Source: Actinomycetota bacterium
Lineage (GTDB): Bacteria; Actinomycetota; Actinomycetes; S36-B12; UBA10799
DNA length: 20,236 bases
Reading direction: 5' to 3'
NCBI GenBank assembly: GCA_030837445.1
Contig: JAUPKM010000058.1
Coordinates: forward strand, 1 to 20,236
The translations under genes were made by a program, and so were the position numbers. Positions 7,779 to 15,768 of this stretch are shown here, one piece after another (the stretch's first letter is position 1; each line of letters opens with the position of its first letter). Under the pieces are notes generated by a model. It was not told the DNA's origin. It was given only the letters and a program-made list of their open reading frames with translations, and did not search any database.

Positions 7779-8558
7779 CTAGATGAGGCCCCGATGAGCC
7801 AGGAAGTCCGCGATCTTGATGCCGCCCTCCCCGTTGTCGTCCACCCTGACCCCTACCCCCCTGGTCGGTCGCTTGGCGAATTCAATGACCTTGCTCGCCG
7901 CCGCCGAGTGCCCAAGGCGGGCCACGTCGAGCCCCGCGCTTGCCGCGTCCATCGTCTCAATGTGTCTGCCCTTCGCAGCAACGATCCCCTTGAACGATGG
8001 GTACCGAGGCTCGTTGATCCCCTCGACGACGCTGACAACGGCGGGGATCTGCGCTTCAAGCGTTTCGGAGCCCGACTCCGTCTCCCGCTGCACGGTGATC
8101 GTGGATCCCACCACGTCAACCCGCTGGGCAAGAGTCAACTGCGCCACTCCGAGCCGCTCGGCAACCATGGAGGGAATTGCCCCCATCCCTGCATCGGTTG
8201 ATCGGGACCCGAAGAAGACGAGATCGAAGTTGCCGCGTCGGAGTACCTCGGCCAGCGCGTAGCTCGTCGACAGGGCGTCCGAGCCGACGAACTCGGCACC
8301 CACCAGGTGCAGCGCCGCGTGGGCACCCATGCTCAGGGCCATACGAAGGGCCTCGGCTGCGCGATCCGGACCTACGGTCACGACGGTGATCGCCCCACCG
8401 TGAGCCTCAACAACCCTGAGCGCCTCCTCGACCGCACACAGATCGATCTCATTCATGAGCGCCGGTACCGCGTCCCTGTCCAGCCGGTAGTCGTCTGATC
8501 TCAGGGACTGCTCCATCCACGGGTCAGGAACCTGCTTGACGCACACCGCGACCTTCAC
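7779..8558 (-). CDS. etfB: Electron transfer flavoprotein beta subunit
   Basis: This 259-residue protein is the AMP/FAD-associated beta half of an electron-transfer flavoprotein, which carries electrons from acyl-CoA and related dehydrogenases to the quinone pool. Family features are the start KVAVCVKQVPDP, the stretch NEIDLCAVEEALRV, the nucleotide loop FFGSRSTDAGMGAIPSM and the C-terminal motif IPAVVSVVEGINEPRYPSFKGI split by normal strands. The GTG at 8558 is chosen because the family begins exactly there and AAGGGG lies 6 nt upstream; the frame extends further upstream, through the operator region, but without family similarity. The usual partner etfA is not next to it: the following gene is malic enzyme. 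It is divergent from arsR across an operator. Confidence 0.92.
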   Translation of the reverse strand: MKVAVCVKQVPDPWMEQSLRSDDYRLDRDAVPALMNEIDLCAVEEALRVVEAHGGAITVVTVGPDRAAEALRMALSMGAHAALHLVGAEFVGSDALSTSYALAEVLRRGNFDLVFFGSRSTDAGMGAIPSMVAERLGVAQLTLAQRVDVVGSTITVQRETESGSETLEAQIPAVVSVVEGINEPRYPSFKGIVAAKGRHIETMDAASAGLDVARLGHSAAASKVIEFAKRPTRGVGVRVDDNGEGGIKIADFLAHRGLI

Positions 8559-8578
8559 TGCACGCCCCTTCCGCGGGG

Positions 8579-8609
8579 TTGACTTGAAGACATGTTCATA
8601 TGCTAAATT
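8579..8609 (+). promoter_or_regulatory. Likely promoter of the arsR operon
   Basis: TTGACT at 8579-8584 matches a -35 box. Two -10 candidates exist: TATGCT at 8599-8604 (14-nt spacing, TANNNT type) and TAAATT at 8604-8609 (19-nt spacing). Neither spacing is ideal, so the -10 choice is open. The region overlaps the ArsR-type operator, consistent with repression by blocking polymerase. Confidence 0.4.
8585..8598. promoter_or_regulatory. ArsR/SmtB-type operator in the etfB-arsR divergent region
   Basis: The sequence TGAAGACATGTTCA has the TGAA-N6-TTCA core. On the minus strand it reads ATATGAACATGTCTTCA, very close to the TATGAACA-N4-TTCA cores known for SmtB and CzrA operators. It lies 34 nt upstream of arsR and 26 nt upstream of the etfB GTG, inside the arsR promoter. 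One bound dimer could therefore repress both directions. Confidence 0.6.
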
Positions 8610-8632
8610 CACTGTAGTCGTTGGGAGGCAGA

Positions 8633-8974
8633 GTGACGAGACCGCTGTACGAGGCCAAAGCGGACTTCTTTCGCACCCTCGGCCACCCCGCACGCATCCG
8701 GGTCCTGGAACTGCTCTGCGAGCGCGAGCACGCCGTGCACGAACTGCTGTCCAACATCCAGATCGAGTCGAGCAATCTGTCCCACCAACTGGCAGTTCTG
8801 CGTCGAACAGGGCTGATCTCCCAATCGCGTCGAGACGGTCAGGTGTTCTATGCCATTTCCGCCCCTGAGATCCGGGACCTCCTGCTCGCCGCCCGCGCGA
8901 TCCTGCTCGACGTGATCAAGGACCAGGACGGGCTCAAGCGGCAACTTACCTCCGGCCGGAGGCGGGTGTCTTGA
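8633..8974 (+). CDS. ArsR-family winged-helix repressor
   Basis: This 113-residue DNA-binding protein shows the ArsR fold: ADFFRTLGHPARIRVLELL at the start, a recognition helix in ESSNLSHQLAVLRRTGLI, and the wing SRRDGQVFYAIS. The GTG at 8633 is chosen over a TTG at 8621 because GGGAGG lies 4 nt before it. The CVC metal site of arsenic and cadmium sensors (ELCVCDL) is replaced by EHAVHEL. Only one Cys (Cys29) remains, with His33 and His36 nearby. The inducer is therefore not evident and could be a different metal, a thiol/persulfide state or a small molecule. It overlaps the SulP gene by 4 nt and heads the long operon. Autoregulation through the upstream operator is likely. Confidence 0.92.
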   Translation: MTRPLYEAKADFFRTLGHPARIRVLELLCEREHAVHELLSNIQIESSNLSHQLAVLRRTGLISQSRRDGQVFYAISAPEIRDLLLAARAILLDVIKDQDGLKRQLTSGRRRVS

Positions 8975-10695
8975 CCTCCCTTGCCTCCCCCTCCGGCCGG
9001 GGATCCACGCACGCGGTAGACCTCATTCGGTCGGGCTGGGCGTTGACCCGATCGCTCCTGCCCCAGAAGAGCGACTACACGGCGATGCGCCGTAACCCCA
9101 AGCGCGACATCGTTGCCGGTATCACGGTTGCCTTCGTAGCGCTGCCCCTGGCGCTGGCCTTCGGTGTGGCCTCCGGCATGGGTGCCGCAGCCGGACTCGT
9201 GACCGCGATCGTGGCGGGCTTCGTGGCCGCGATCTTCGGTGGGAGCAACCTGCAAGTGAGCGGTCCGACCGGAGCCATGACCGTCGTCTTGCTTCCTATC
9301 GTCGCCCAGTTCGGTCCGTCCGGCGTACTCGTTGTGGGCTTGATGGCAGGCGTCTTCCTCATCATCCTCGCCTTCGCGGGGGCAGGTCGGTACATGCAGT
9401 ACATCCCGCTGCCTGTCGTTGAGGGCTTCACCCTCGGCATCGCCGTGATCATCGGACTTCAGCAGGTCCCCGCGATGCTCGGCGTGCAGGCCGAGGGCGA
9501 GAAGGTCGTTCTGGTCGCCTGGACCGCGGTGCGCGAATGGCTCTCCTCACCCGATCTGGCACCGCTTCTCGTCACACTCTTCGTGGCCGGCAGCATGCTG
9601 CTTGCCCTGCGTTTTCGACCCGGACTCCCGATGTCCTTGGTCGCCGTGGCAGTCGCCACCGTGGCCACGGCCTGGGGCGGCATCGACGTGGCGACCATTG
9701 GGGCCATCCCCACAGGTCTCCCGAGCCCGGCAATGCCCGCTGTGCCCTGGGGCCAACTGACGACTCTCATGGTGCCAGCGGTCGCTGTGGCTGCCCTCGC
9801 TGCGCTGGAGAGCCTCCTGTGCGCCACTGTTGCCGATGCCATGAGTGTCGGCGAGCGGCATGACCCGAATCGTGAGCTATTCGGCCAGGGCATGGCCAAC
9901 CTGGCTGCGCCCATCTTCGGAGGCGTGCCCGCGACCGCCGCCATCGCTCGCACGGCCGTCAACGTCCGCGGTGGGGCGCGATCCCGCCTTGGCGCCATCA
10001 CCCAGTCCGCGGCACTTCTGCTGGTGATGCTCGCAGCTTCAAAATGGGTGGCCTACATCCCGCTGGCGGCGCTCGCAGGTGTCCTGTTGGCCACCGTGGT
10101 GCAGATGGTGGAGATCTCCAGTCTTCGCGCCCTGCTCCGGACCACCCGGGGAGATGCACTCGTCCTGGTCTCAACGGCCATTGCCACCATTGCACTCGAC
10201 CTCGTGACGGCAGTTGTCGTGGGATTGGTCGTCGCGGCCCTGTACGCCCTGCGACAGGTCTCGAAGTCAGCACGAGTCAATGAGATGCCGCTCGATATCG
10301 CCGATCACAGCGAAGAGGAGCAGGCCCTTCTCAACGAGCATGTGATCGCCTACCGCCTTGACGGGCCGCTGTTCTTCGGGGCGGCGCGGCGGTTCCTCCT
10401 CGAGGTGGCCGAGGTGAGCGATGTGCGCGTGGTCATCCTGCGGCTGTCACGGATCCAGACGCTCGATGCGACCGGGGCCACCGTCCTCGGGGACACCATC
10501 AAGGCCCTCGAGGGTCGAGGCATCACGGTCCTGCTGTCCGGCATACAGGCCGATCACGACAACATCTTCCAGACCCTCGGCATCTACGACCACCTGGCTC
10601 ACGAGCGTCATATCTTCATCCATACCCCGGAGGCCATCGCTCACGCTCGCGACCACGTGCGCAAGACCCACGGTCCGACGACAGCGACTCCATGA
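8971..10695 (+). CDS. SulP-family anion transporter with a STAS domain
   Basis: This 574-residue inner-membrane carrier belongs to the SulP (SLC26-like) family. Known members move sulfate, bicarbonate (BicA) or C4-dicarboxylates (DauA). Residues about 38-430 form the membrane core with family signatures: RDIVAGITVAFVALPLALAF, the substrate-site strand SGPTGAMTVVLLP, and PATAAIARTAVNVRGGARS. A cytoplasmic STAS domain covers about 450-565, with TLDATGATVL at the loop that is phosphorylated in SpoIIAA-type proteins. The TTG start at 8971 overlaps the arsR stop (TTGA) and has GGAGG 8 nt upstream. A later ATG at residue 39 would cut into the first helix region. The substrate cannot be read from sequence; the linked malic enzyme and complex I-like genes make bicarbonate or a dicarboxylate worth testing. 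Confidence 0.93.
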   Translation: MTSLASPSGRGSTHAVDLIRSGWALTRSLLPQKSDYTAMRRNPKRDIVAGITVAFVALPLALAFGVASGMGAAAGLVTAIVAGFVAAIFGGSNLQVSGPTGAMTVVLLPIVAQFGPSGVLVVGLMAGVFLIILAFAGAGRYMQYIPLPVVEGFTLGIAVIIGLQQVPAMLGVQAEGEKVVLVAWTAVREWLSSPDLAPLLVTLFVAGSMLLALRFRPGLPMSLVAVAVATVATAWGGIDVATIGAIPTGLPSPAMPAVPWGQLTTLMVPAVAVAALAALESLLCATVADAMSVGERHDPNRELFGQGMANLAAPIFGGVPATAAIARTAVNVRGGARSRLGAITQSAALLLVMLAASKWVAYIPLAALAGVLLATVVQMVEISSLRALLRTTRGDALVLVSTAIATIALDLVTAVVVGLVVAALYALRQVSKSARVNEMPLDIADHSEEEQALLNEHVIAYRLDGPLFFGAARRFLLEVAEVSDVRVVILRLSRIQTLDATGATVLGDTIKALEGRGITVLLSGIQADHDNIFQTLGIYDHLAHERHIFIHTPEAIAHARDHVRKTHGPTTATP

Positions 10696-10705
10696 GCGGC
10701 CTGTC

Positions 10706-11620
10706 GTGATCGCCCTCGCCCGCCTCCTGCATGAGCACGAGCACCAATGGGTCGTGACGGCCGACCAGCGCACCTGGACCGATCTCGACGAGTTCGAAGG
10801 CCAGGACATCACCACCTTGGCCGATGCGATCCACGCCTACCGATCACTGGCCCAGAACTGGCCCCTGACGCGCCGTGGACGCGTCATCGATCCCTCCGAC
10901 CTCGTGGCCCCGGTCGTCCACCCGGGCAAGATCGTCGGGGTGGACGCGAACTACGCCACGTTCGGCCCCCAAGCCAGGGCGCTCGCCGCGACAGAACTCA
11001 CTCCCACCATGCGGTTCCCCACGGCCATTGTCGGCCCGAGGTCTCCCATCGCCGCACGATCCGACGTGACGCCGCTTCTCGACTACGCCGTTGAACTGGC
11101 CCTCGTCATCGCTGACCACATCCCCGTGGGCAGTTCTCCTGACGACCCCATGCAGGCGGTCTTCGGCTACACGGTCGCGAACGAGCTGTCGGCCCACGGC
11201 CTCGCCGACGGGCTCGCCGATGGCGACGAGGTCCACGGCGTCGACGCGTTCCTCGCGGTGGGGCCATGGATCACCCTGCATACCGATCGCCTCGCGCCAC
11301 TCGAGGATCGAGCCATCACCACTCATGTCAACGGGCTCAAGCGCCAGGATGCGCATCTGGGAACCATGGTGCGTGATATTCCTGCGCTGCTGCGCGGCAT
11401 CACCCGAAGCATGAGTCTCGACCCCGGTGACGTCGTCCTCACCGGCAGCCCGCCAGGGCGAGGCGCCAGCCTCCAACCACCGCGCTTCCTCCAGGATCGC
11501 GACGTGGTCAGCTGTGCCATCACCGGACTCGGCCGCATCAACAACACGGTTCAGGTATGGAACCCGCGAGCCCGGCCGCCTGCTCGGCAGATCCCCCGAC
11601 ACCAGGGAAGTAGCGCATGA
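10706..11620 (+). CDS. Fumarylacetoacetate hydrolase-fold protein with degenerate active site
   Basis: This 304-residue protein belongs to the FAH family, whose members use a divalent metal to hydrolyse or isomerise acylpyruvates. Family landmarks are clear: HPGKIVGVDANY, GYTVANELSA, AVGPWI, MVRDIPALLRGI, LDPGDVVLTGSPPGRGA and ITGLGRINNTV. Key residues differ, however. The NYxxH motif reads NYATF (Phe86), the metal-binding ExE reads AVE (Ala128, Glu130), and the Asp of the VANDxSARD motif is Glu160, followed by SAHG. Normal catalysis is therefore doubtful, and a ligand-binding or structural role is possible. The GTG at 10706 is the only reasonable start, 10 nt after sulP, with a weak ribosome site. 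The stop overlaps the next ATG (ATGA). Confidence 0.85.
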   Translation: MIALARLLHEHEHQWVVTADQRTWTDLDEFEGQDITTLADAIHAYRSLAQNWPLTRRGRVIDPSDLVAPVVHPGKIVGVDANYATFGPQARALAATELTPTMRFPTAIVGPRSPIAARSDVTPLLDYAVELALVIADHIPVGSSPDDPMQAVFGYTVANELSAHGLADGLADGDEVHGVDAFLAVGPWITLHTDRLAPLEDRAITTHVNGLKRQDAHLGTMVRDIPALLRGITRSMSLDPGDVVLTGSPPGRGASLQPPRFLQDRDVVSCAITGLGRINNTVQVWNPRARPPARQIPRHQGSSA

Positions 11621-11829
11621 ACAGCTCGATCACCCGCACGATCATCGCCGGCCACGTGGCTGGCGCGTTTGCGGCGACAGGCGCGGCGTCGAAGGCCGAC
11701 ATGATCCTGCGAGCACAGGAGACGGGCGGCAACGACGCCGTCCTTCGCGCACTCCTCGCGCTGCCCGACCGCACCTACCTCCACATGCGTGAGCTGTGGA
11801 CGGCGATGCCCGACGTTCCCATCGAGTAG
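11617..11829 (+). CDS. DUF2795-like small protein
   Basis: This 70-residue soluble protein resembles the DUF2795 family found across actinobacteria. The recognisable part is an all-helical segment with 'SKADMILRAQETGGNDAV' followed by the conserved 'LRALLALPDRTY'. That pairing matches the family's 'LVxxAxxxGAxxxVLxxLxxLPDRxY'. The function of the family is unknown. It starts within the FAH-like stop codon (ATGA) and ends 5 nt before the diguanylate cyclase. It is therefore translated with its neighbours, perhaps as a small binding partner of one of them. Confidence 0.75.
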   Translation: MNSSITRTIIAGHVAGAFAATGAASKADMILRAQETGGNDAVLRALLALPDRTYLHMRELWTAMPDVPIE

Positions 11830-11834
11830 GGATC

Positions 11835-13295
11835 ATGACCGCCAATCCTCGCCGCATCCGCAGCCGCCGCCCTCCCACCTCATCGACCGGGCCGTACGCT
11901 GGCCCGGCGTCGGGATCCGCGCAGAGCGTCGTCGACGTGCTCATGGATCCCTATGTCCTGCTGACACCCGTTGTGAACCTCGACGGCACGATCGTCGACT
12001 TCGTGGTCGCCGAGGCCAACGAGCCTGCCCGACGCAGTGCAGTGGCCGTGCGCGAGCGGGTCGTGGGGGGACGACTCACTGACGTGCTCCCTCGCAAGAC
12101 CTCGATGGTGCAGCTCCTTGCCGGCGTCGCGCGAACGGGCCGACCGCTGTCGATCGACGACATCCCGTTCCCCGGGTTCACGCCGCACGATCCCGAGCGC
12201 CGCTACTCGCTTCGCGCTATGGGCGACCGTCGAGGCGTTCGAGTGACGTGGCGCGACGTGACCGATGCCCACTCGACCGCCCACGAACTGCGAAATCTGC
12301 GCCGTCTCTATCGCGCCCTGGCCGACGACTCCGGTGCGGTCGTGGTGCGAACGGATGAACATGGCGTGGTCGTGGCGGTCTCGCCCTCGGTGACAGACCT
12401 GTTGGGCTGGAGCCCCGCGGAGGTCCTGGGCCAGAGCTGGTCCGACTTCGTGCATGGTGAAGACCAGCCACCTGAGCAAGTGACCAGCGACGAGTCTGGG
12501 GAATCCAGAATGCCAGGGCCGTTTCAGGCTCGCTACCGCACGGCGCAGGGCGGCTACCGATACCTTTCGGCGACCACCCATGGACCGGAGGCCGAAGGCG
12601 AGTGCCCATCCGGAGAGATCATCGTCATCCGGAACGCCCCAGGCGCAGCCGTGGTCTCCCATCTGGGCGAGACTCGCGAGCAACTGGCGTACCTCGCGAG
12701 TCACGATTCCCTGACGCAGGTCGCGAACCGGCGAGAGTTCCTCTTGCTAACCACTCGTGCCCTCGAACGCCTGCCGCTCGACGACGCACGCCTGGCGGTC
12801 CTCTTCGTGGACGTCGACGGCCTGAAAGCGGTCAACGACACCCTCGGCCACGCCGCCGGAGACCAGTTGCTCATCGCTGTTGCGGAGCGCATGACTGAGC
12901 GGGTCCGCCATACCGATGTCGTGGCTCGGCTGGGAGGTGACGAGTTCCTCGTCCTGCTCCCCGCCATCGACTCAGCAGCCGCGGCCGAGGGCGTTGCCTC
13001 GAAGATCCAGGACGGCTTCGCCGTGCCCGTGAGCATCGACGGGCAGTGCGTGCGAGTCACCGTCGGTATCGGTATCGCGATCGCTGAGCCCGGACAACCC
13101 CCAGAAGCGATCATCCGGCACGCCGACGCGGCCCTGTACCGCGCCAAGCACTCGGGTGCCGGCCGCACAGCGGTCTTCGATCCAGCCGTTGACGACGTGA
13201 CCGTGGCTGATGTTGTTCGCACCTCCATCGCCGGATCTGCGGCGCGGAGCCTGGCGGCGGGATTCGTCACTGGCGCGCAGAAGGAGAAGACGTGA
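11835..13295 (+). CDS. PAS-PAS-GGDEF diguanylate cyclase
   Basis: This 486-residue enzyme should make cyclic di-GMP from two GTP. It has no membrane segment, so it is cytoplasmic. A degenerate PAS-like region (about 35-145) is followed by a clear PAS domain (about 155-270; SPSVTDLLGWSPAEVLGQSW). The GGDEF domain begins near 285 (LAYLASHDSLTQVANRREF). The active loop is intact (RLGGDEF, 366-371 region), and the product-inhibition site RHTD (Arg358-Asp361) sits exactly five residues before GGDEF. Cyclase activity with feedback inhibition is therefore expected. The ATG at 11835 has AGGGATC just before it; an upstream in-frame ATG at 11796 lies inside the DUF2795 gene. The end overlaps the first complex I-like gene (GTGA), which ties second-messenger synthesis to that operon. 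No EAL domain is present. Confidence 0.92.
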   Translation: MTANPRRIRSRRPPTSSTGPYAGPASGSAQSVVDVLMDPYVLLTPVVNLDGTIVDFVVAEANEPARRSAVAVRERVVGGRLTDVLPRKTSMVQLLAGVARTGRPLSIDDIPFPGFTPHDPERRYSLRAMGDRRGVRVTWRDVTDAHSTAHELRNLRRLYRALADDSGAVVVRTDEHGVVVAVSPSVTDLLGWSPAEVLGQSWSDFVHGEDQPPEQVTSDESGESRMPGPFQARYRTAQGGYRYLSATTHGPEAEGECPSGEIIVIRNAPGAAVVSHLGETREQLAYLASHDSLTQVANRREFLLLTTRALERLPLDDARLAVLFVDVDGLKAVNDTLGHAAGDQLLIAVAERMTERVRHTDVVARLGGDEFLVLLPAIDSAAAAEGVASKIQDGFAVPVSIDGQCVRVTVGIGIAIAEPGQPPEAIIRHADAALYRAKHSGAGRTAVFDPAVDDVTVADVVRTSIAGSAARSLAAGFVTGAQKEKT

Positions 13296-13780
13296 CACTC
13301 CGCCGAGCCCTGCGACTGATCCGATCGACGGGTCGTATCGCGGAGCCCGCACCCCCGAAGCCCGATCCGATACCCGATCGCCCCAACGAACTGGCGGGAA
13401 CCGTACAGATCCGTCACGTCGATGCCGGGTCATGCAACGGCTGTGAGATCGAGATCGCCCAGTCCTTCGGCCCGGTATACGACGCCGAACGCTACGGAGC
13501 CCGACTGGTGGCCTCCCCTCGTCATGCTGACGCCATCCTCGTCACGGGAGCCGTCACCCGCAACATGCTCGAACCGCTGCTCCGTACCATCGATGCCACT
13601 CCCCGCCCACGTGTCGTCATCGCCCTCGGCGACTGCGCGCGCAATTGTGGAGTCTTCGCGGAGGCCTACGGGGTCGTCGGATCCGTCAGCGACGTCACCG
13701 ACGTCGCCCTGACGGTCCCTGGGTGCCCGCCAGAACCCGAGGACATCATCCGCGCCCTGCGATCGGTCACCGGGACGTGA
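13292..13780 (+). CDS. hyfI: NuoB/HyfI-like small subunit of a group 4 hydrogenase-like complex
   Basis: This 162-residue protein carries the proximal [4Fe-4S] cluster (N2-like) that passes electrons between the large subunit and the redox chain. The four expected ligands are present: Cys48 and Cys51 (GSCNGCEIE), Cys115 (GDCARNCG) and Cys145 (PGCPPEPE). Cys119 is extra. The CxxC spacing is that of group 4 hydrogenase small subunits, not the adjacent Cys-Cys of NuoB of respiratory complex I. About 35 residues precede the domain and are Arg/Pro-rich. The GTG start lies in the diguanylate cyclase stop, with AAGGAG upstream. The symbol is by homology to E. coli hydrogenase 4. Confidence 0.93.
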   Translation: MTLRRALRLIRSTGRIAEPAPPKPDPIPDRPNELAGTVQIRHVDAGSCNGCEIEIAQSFGPVYDAERYGARLVASPRHADAILVTGAVTRNMLEPLLRTIDATPRPRVVIALGDCARNCGVFAEAYGVVGSVSDVTDVALTVPGCPPEPEDIIRALRSVTGT

Positions 13781-15768
13781 TCGGGGTGGGCCTGGCCGCC
13801 CAGCTCATCGTGGCTGCGGCCACGATCCTTCTCTCCATGGCGATGCCCTCCACGCATCGGTCGCTCGCTGCGGGCCTCGGCGTCGCCGCCACCGGGCTTG
13901 TCGGAGTCGCGACCGGCTGGCTGGCTCTGACCGGGAGTCACGGCAGCATCTCCCTGCCTACAGCTCTGCCATTGGATCCACTCACGCTTGCCCCCACGCC
14001 ACTGGGGGGATTCTTCATGCTGGTCATCGGAGCCGTCGCCATCGTCGCTGGCGTCTACGCCATTGGCTACGTCCACGGACCGTCCGAATCGCGGACATCG
14101 TGGATGTCCCTCGCGCTTTTCGTCGTTTCCATGCAACTGGTGCCGGCCAGCGCAGACGTCGTATCTTTCCTGCTCTTCTGGGAGCTGATGGCGGTGGCAT
14201 CGACGGTTCTCGTCCTCACGGAGCATGCGCGCCGTCCAGCCGTCAGGACCGCTGCCCTCTGGTACGCCTCGATGACACAACTGAGCTTCTTCCTCCTCCT
14301 GAGCGGCTTCGCGATCCTGACCGCCGAGGCCGGCAGCACCTCATTCAGCGCCTTCAGCATCACGGCATGGAACTCCACCGCCTCCAACGTGGCGTTCGTC
14401 TGCCTCGTGCTGGGGTTCGCCGCCAAGGCGGGAGTCGTCCCGCTGCATGTCTGGCTGCCAAGGGCACATCCCGAAGCCCCCAGCCATGTATCGGCCCTCA
14501 TGAGCGCGGCCATGGTCAAACTCGGTGTCTACGGGGTCTTCCTGGTCTCCACGCAGTTCCTCGTCAGCGGTGACTCGTGGCGGGGCCTGCTCATCCTCGC
14601 CTTGGGAATGGTGTCCGCCGTCTACGGCATCCTTCAGGCCTCCGTGGCCAGCGACCTGAAGCGGCTCCTGGCGTACTCCACGACCGAGAACATCGGCCTC
14701 ATGTTCATGGCCATCGGCGCGGCCACCCTGTTGAAGGCGTACGGCACGGCGGGGATCGCCGACGTCGCGCTTGCGGCATGCCTGCTCCTCGTGCTGGCGC
14801 ACGCTGCCTTCAAGACCACGCTGTTCCTTGGTGCGGGTGCCATCCTGAAGGCGACGGGTGAACGTGATCTTGACCGACTTGGCGGCCTCGGCGCGCGCAT
14901 GCCGGTCACGTCGATCACCTTCGGCATCGCAGCACTGGGCGCGGCTGCCCTGCCGTTGACCGCCGGCTTCGTGGCCGAATGGGTCCTGCTGCAGTCGTTG
15001 ATCCACGGTGCGGGATCGACCAACCGGATTCTGGCAATCGTTATGCCGATCGCCGTCGGAGCGGTTGCTCTCACCGCCGGCTTGGCTCTGATGACGTTCG
15101 TCAAGGCCTACGGAATCGCATTCCTGGCACGCCCCCGCAGCGATGGCGCCGCCCACGCGACGGAGGGGTCGTTCACCATGCGCGTCGCTCTCGTGGCGGG
15201 TGCAGCGCTCGTCGTGGGCCTCGGGCTGATCCCCGGCCTCACCGGGCACGCTGCGACGCTGGCCGGCGGTCTGGCGGGCATCCATGCGGTCGGGCTGGGC
15301 GGCATAGAGCTGTCGGCCGCCGACGCGGTGCTCGACCCAGCGTGGCTGGCCGTGATGGTGTCTGCGATTGCCCTGCCAGTGATCGCCGTCACTGTGATGG
15401 TCGCCCGTCGGAGGCCGCGACGGGCCGTCGATCTCGCGTGGGGATGCGGGGGCGTTCGGGTCAGTCCCCGCATGCAGTACACCGCCACCTCCTACGCGGA
15501 GCCGTTGTCGCGGATCTTCGATGACTCCCTGCGTCCGGAACGCGACGTGATCGTCACCCATTCGACCGAGGCGCGCTACCTCGTCGAGCGAGTGCAATTC
15601 CGGCAGAAGCTCTCCGACGTGTTCGAGAGTCGTCTGTATGCGCCAGTCATCGGCCTCGCTCAGGGCTTCGGAGGAGCGGCGCGCAGGCTGCAGAACGGGA
15701 AGATCCACTTCTATCTCGCCTACTCGTTCATAGCATTTCTGATTGTCCTGCTGGTGGTCTCGCTATGA
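13777..15768 (+). CDS. hyfB: HyfB/NuoL-like antiporter-type membrane subunit
   Basis: This 663-residue protein of about 14-16 helices belongs to the Mrp/NuoL family and should form a proton or sodium channel of the complex. The ion-path residues are present: Glu136 in LLFWELMAVAS, Lys217 in GFAAKAGVVPLHVWLP, and a later Lys in HAAFKTTLF. The stretch HPEAPSHVSALMSAAMVKLG is typical of HyfB/HycC. A long C-terminal part (about 540-640) is amphipathic and ends in a final helix, as in HycC. The GTG at 13777 overlaps the HyfI-like stop (GTGA); a second GTG 9 nt later is possible. The stop overlaps the next gene (ATGA). Confidence 0.92.
   Translation: MIGVGLAAQLIVAAATILLSMAMPSTHRSLAAGLGVAATGLVGVATGWLALTGSHGSISLPTALPLDPLTLAPTPLGGFFMLVIGAVAIVAGVYAIGYVHGPSESRTSWMSLALFVVSMQLVPASADVVSFLLFWELMAVASTVLVLTEHARRPAVRTAALWYASMTQLSFFLLLSGFAILTAEAGSTSFSAFSITAWNSTASNVAFVCLVLGFAAKAGVVPLHVWLPRAHPEAPSHVSALMSAAMVKLGVYGVFLVSTQFLVSGDSWRGLLILALGMVSAVYGILQASVASDLKRLLAYSTTENIGLMFMAIGAATLLKAYGTAGIADVALAACLLLVLAHAAFKTTLFLGAGAILKATGERDLDRLGGLGARMPVTSITFGIAALGAAALPLTAGFVAEWVLLQSLIHGAGSTNRILAIVMPIAVGAVALTAGLALMTFVKAYGIAFLARPRSDGAAHATEGSFTMRVALVAGAALVVGLGLIPGLTGHAATLAGGLAGIHAVGLGGIELSAADAVLDPAWLAVMVSAIALPVIAVTVMVARRRPRRAVDLAWGCGGVRVSPRMQYTATSYAEPLSRIFDDSLRPERDVIVTHSTEARYLVERVQFRQKLSDVFESRLYAPVIGLAQGFGGAARRLQNGKIHFYLAYSFIAFLIVLLVVSL

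Noticed and set aside
6308..7786. Long open frame on the plus strand across the malic enzyme gene
   Set aside because: The minus strand encodes a complete malic enzyme with all motifs; the plus frame is an antisense artefact.
8633..8974. Arsenic or cadmium sensor
   Set aside because: The CVC motif of those sensors is absent and only one Cys remains.
14341..15708. Long open frame on the minus strand opposite the HyfB-like gene
   Set aside because: Composition is Arg/Gln/Asp-rich with no membrane or domain features; the plus-strand protein is a clear family member.
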